A program made the translations under genes and the position numbers. A DNA stretch of 64,000 bases from the NCBI RefSeq assembly GCF_001613145.1, contig NZ_BDBU01000055.1, positions 1 through 64,000 of the forward strand. Reading direction: 5' to 3'. The notes under the pieces were generated by a model. That model did not search any database, had not been told where the DNA came from, and worked only from the letters and a program-made list of their open reading frames with translations. Below are positions 62,333-64,000 of this stretch, piece after piece (within the stretch, counting starts at the first letter, position 1; each line of letters opens with the position of its first letter). Origin of the DNA: Nocardia jejuensis NBRC 103114. Lineage in GTDB: Bacteria; Actinomycetota; Actinomycetes; Mycobacteriales; Mycobacteriaceae.

Positions 62333-62376
62333 ATAGTACGACTCCCAAAGTAATATGCTACGGTTCTCGTACTATA
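62332..62376. promoter_or_regulatory. Paired MarR-binding arms between divergent genes
   Basis: TATAGTACGA (62332-62341) and TCGTACTATA (62367-62376) form a perfect 10-bp inverted repeat across a 25-bp centre. Each arm contains GTAC, so two regulator dimers may bind, covering both promoters. Confidence 0.6.
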
Positions 62377-62397
62377 CGACAATCGAACGGACTCATC

Positions 62398-63237
62398 ATG
62401 TACCTGGTAACCGGGGCCACCGGAGTCATCGGCCGCCCACTCCTGCACGCACTCCGGTCCGACGGTGCGCACGTGCGGGCACTCACTCGCCATCCGGCAC
62501 ACGCCGATCTCCCGGATGGTGTGCACGCCTTCGCGCCCGACGACATCGAAGCGGCGCTGGAGGGCGTGCGCGGGCTGTTCGTGCACCCCCGCGCGGTCGG
62601 TGAGCACACGGGGAAACTCGTGGCGCTCGCCGCCGAGCGGGATGTGGAGAAGGTGGTCGTGCTGTCGGCGATCAATGTCGAGGAGGACCCCGCGCATCAG
62701 CCGTCCCGATTCAACGGTGACCGCAACAGGGAGGTCGAGCGTGCCGTCACCGAGGGGCCGCTGCCGTGGATTGCGGTGCGGCCCAGCTCGTTCGCGATGA
62801 ACACACTCGGAATGTGGCGCGGGCAGCTGGGGTTCGGCGATACCGTCCGCGGTCCGTTCCCCGGCTTCGCGGAGGCGGTGATTCACGAGCGCGACGTCGC
62901 CGAGGTGATCGCACGGGCACTGCTGGGTGACGATGCGCTGCTGGGTCGCAGGATCGAGGTGACCGGGCCCGAGGCACTCCGATTCGATGAGATGGTTCCG
63001 ATTCTCGGCGCGGTCATCGGCCGCCCGCTGCGGTATCAAGAGGTCCCGGCCGAGCTCGCGACCGAGGCCATGATTCGCAACGGGCTCGACGAGAACTTCG
63101 CGCACGCCCTGGTGGCCCGCTTCGAGCGCGAGTCGACTCGACCGGCGACGGTGAGCACCGAGGTCGAAGCGATCCTGGGCCGCCCCGCACTGACCTTCGC
63201 CGAGTGGGCCGGCGACCACGTGGTGGACTGGTCATGA
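62398..63237 (+). CDS. NmrA/NAD(P)H-binding atypical SDR
   Basis: 279 residues from ATG 62398. MYLVTGATGVIGRPLLHAL is the atypical SDR cofactor motif (GATGxIG), with VRALTRHP selecting NADP(H) by its arginine. VVLSAINVEEDPAHQ and LPWIAVRPSSFAMN follow as in NmrA/quinone-reductase-like proteins. It is probably a redox sensor or small-molecule reductase. It overlaps the next gene by 4 bp (ATGA) and is divergent from the MarR regulator. Confidence 0.88.
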   Translation: MYLVTGATGVIGRPLLHALRSDGAHVRALTRHPAHADLPDGVHAFAPDDIEAALEGVRGLFVHPRAVGEHTGKLVALAAERDVEKVVVLSAINVEEDPAHQPSRFNGDRNREVERAVTEGPLPWIAVRPSSFAMNTLGMWRGQLGFGDTVRGPFPGFAEAVIHERDVAEVIARALLGDDALLGRRIEVTGPEALRFDEMVPILGAVIGRPLRYQEVPAELATEAMIRNGLDENFAHALVARFERESTRPATVSTEVEAILGRPALTFAEWAGDHVVDWS

Positions 63238-63719
63238 CGAGATATGTGCGCATCGCCGGCATCGTTTTCGCCGGGTTGTTCGCGGGATTCCTTGTCGCGG
63301 TACTGGTTCTGGAGATGTCGCTGCGCGAGTACGACGGCTCGGTCTACACGCAGGTCAGACTCGTGGAGCTCGATTCACTCGACACCCTCGCCGTGGTGAC
63401 GCTGGTCCCCGCGCTGATCGCGACCATCGCACTGCTGTGCCTGACCTTCCGGACGGGGGAGCGGTGGTGGAGTGCGGCGGCGTTCGCGCTGATGGTTCTG
63501 GTCTTCGGCCTCACGATCGCGGTGAATCTCCCGATCAACGCGGACCAACTCGACTGGAATGTGCAAGCGCCGCCCGGGGATTGGGCACACGTGCGCGACC
63601 GCTGGCAGCTCGCTCACGCGGTGCGCACCGTCGCGGGCGTTCTGGCCTTCGGGGCCCTTGCCGTCGGTGCGTGCGTGTCGCCGCCACCGGCGAATCGCGT
63701 GCTCGACGCCCCGCTCTAG
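63234..63719 (+). CDS. DUF1772 membrane protein
   Basis: 161 residues from ATG 63234, coupled to the preceding gene by ATGA. Four membrane helices (IAGIVFAGLFAGFLVAVLVLE, TLAVVTLVPALIATIALLCL, SAAAFALMVLVFGLTIAV, TVAGVLAFGALAVGACV). VNLPINADQLDWN and RDRWQLAHAVRT between helices 3 and 4 are the DUF1772/anthrone-oxygenase-like signature. It probably works with the NmrA-like protein under MarR control. Confidence 0.87.
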   Translation: MTRYVRIAGIVFAGLFAGFLVAVLVLEMSLREYDGSVYTQVRLVELDSLDTLAVVTLVPALIATIALLCLTFRTGERWWSAAAFALMVLVFGLTIAVNLPINADQLDWNVQAPPGDWAHVRDRWQLAHAVRTVAGVLAFGALAVGACVSPPPANRVLDAPL

Positions 63720-63776
63720 CCTCGGCGCTCCTCGCGCGCCGACCCGCGCCGCCGCTCGCCCTGCTCGAGCGCGCTG

Positions 63777-64000
63777 ATGTGCGCACGGGGCGACGAAGTA
63801 TCGAGAAGCCTTGACCGCCGGGCCATCTCGTTCGCGCGGTGGCCGGACGGGGCCGATATTCGCAGCCTGGTGCGGAAACCGGACGGCCACTTGGCGGGGT
63901 TTGTCGAGCCGTATCCTCACCCGAGCTCGTGGAGCACATTCGAGCTCTCGCCGGTGGTTGCGGCGGGGAGTTTTGCAGGGCGCGAGGGGTGTAGCGAATG
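63777..64000 (+). CDS. Possible partial gene running off the window end
   Basis: A frame open from ATG 63777 to the last base, 74 codons: MCARGDEVSRSLDRR..., then DGADIRSLVRKPDGHLAGFVEPYP. No ribosome site is clear and no family was recognised. The upstream 57 bp after 63719 contain nothing notable. Whether it is coding depends on what follows outside. Confidence 0.3.
   Translation, partial: MCARGDEVSRSLDRRAISFARWPDGADIRSLVRKPDGHLAGFVEPYPHPSSWSTFELSPVVAAGSFAGREGCSE

Overview
The window is high-GC DNA from a mycolic-acid-containing actinobacterium, most likely Nocardia or a close relative. The pointers are an Emb-type arabinosyltransferase, an LpqH-type lipoprotein, a CmtR-type metal sensor, frequent GTG/TTG starts, dense divergent and overlapping genes, and many TetR/MarR/IclR regulators. 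No rRNA, tRNA, CRISPR array, prophage or insertion sequence was seen. This is a chromosomal stretch rich in accessory metabolism.

Layout. 1-4.7 kb: the 5' part of a cell-wall arabinosyltransferase with a Pro-Gly hexapeptide insert, a small secreted protein and an SDR. 4.7-13.2 kb: a methyltransferase, then an IclR regulator divergent from a tightly coupled histidine-utilisation operon (hutH-hutU-M20 amidohydrolase-hutF-hutI), in which the M20 enzyme probably replaces HutG. 13.3-16.8 kb: a four-gene osmoprotectant ABC importer on the minus strand. 17-20.5 kb: a ketopantoate-reductase/DUF6817 fusion, a signal-peptide-less AmiC-like receptor divergent from a MarR regulator, and an aminotransferase remnant. 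20.6-22.1 kb: two divergent genes, each broken by a single-base frameshift, flanking a perfect palindrome. 22.2-29.4 kb: secreted and housekeeping-type enzymes (DUF1460 amidase, beta-lactamase-fold esterase, ABC1 kinase, YdeI-like, YaeQ, nitronate monooxygenase). 29.4-32.9 kb: aldehyde dehydrogenase plus DUF779 protein with their GAF-type regulator. 33-34.9 kb: a membrane-anchored Hsp70 paralogue.

35-40.2 kb: a pair of cytochromes P450 (one lacking the ExxR motif), a TetR regulator with a clear operator, a phytanoyl-CoA-type dioxygenase and a cyclase-family hydrolase. 40.3-41.4 kb: a CmtR/CDF metal-efflux pair. 41.5-43.4 kb: cspA, a membrane protein and an LpqH-like lipoprotein. 43.6-49.3 kb: a four-gene operon of two unrecognised proteins, a TPR protein and a CHAT (caspase-like) protease. 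This is the best candidate here for an undescribed system. 49.5-53.3 kb: a secreted serine hydrolase, a small membrane protein, a 34-codon gene with its own terminator, and a patatin-TetR pair. 53.4-56.3 kb: a paired acyl-CoA dehydrogenase operon. 56.3-59.5 kb: a TetR-controlled Tat-exported alkyl sulfatase with two DUF202 membrane proteins. 59.6-61.6 kb: an NAD-dependent DNA ligase. 61.9-63.7 kb: a MarR regulator divergent from an NmrA-like reductase and a DUF1772 protein.

All family assignments come from reading motifs by eye; no database search was possible.
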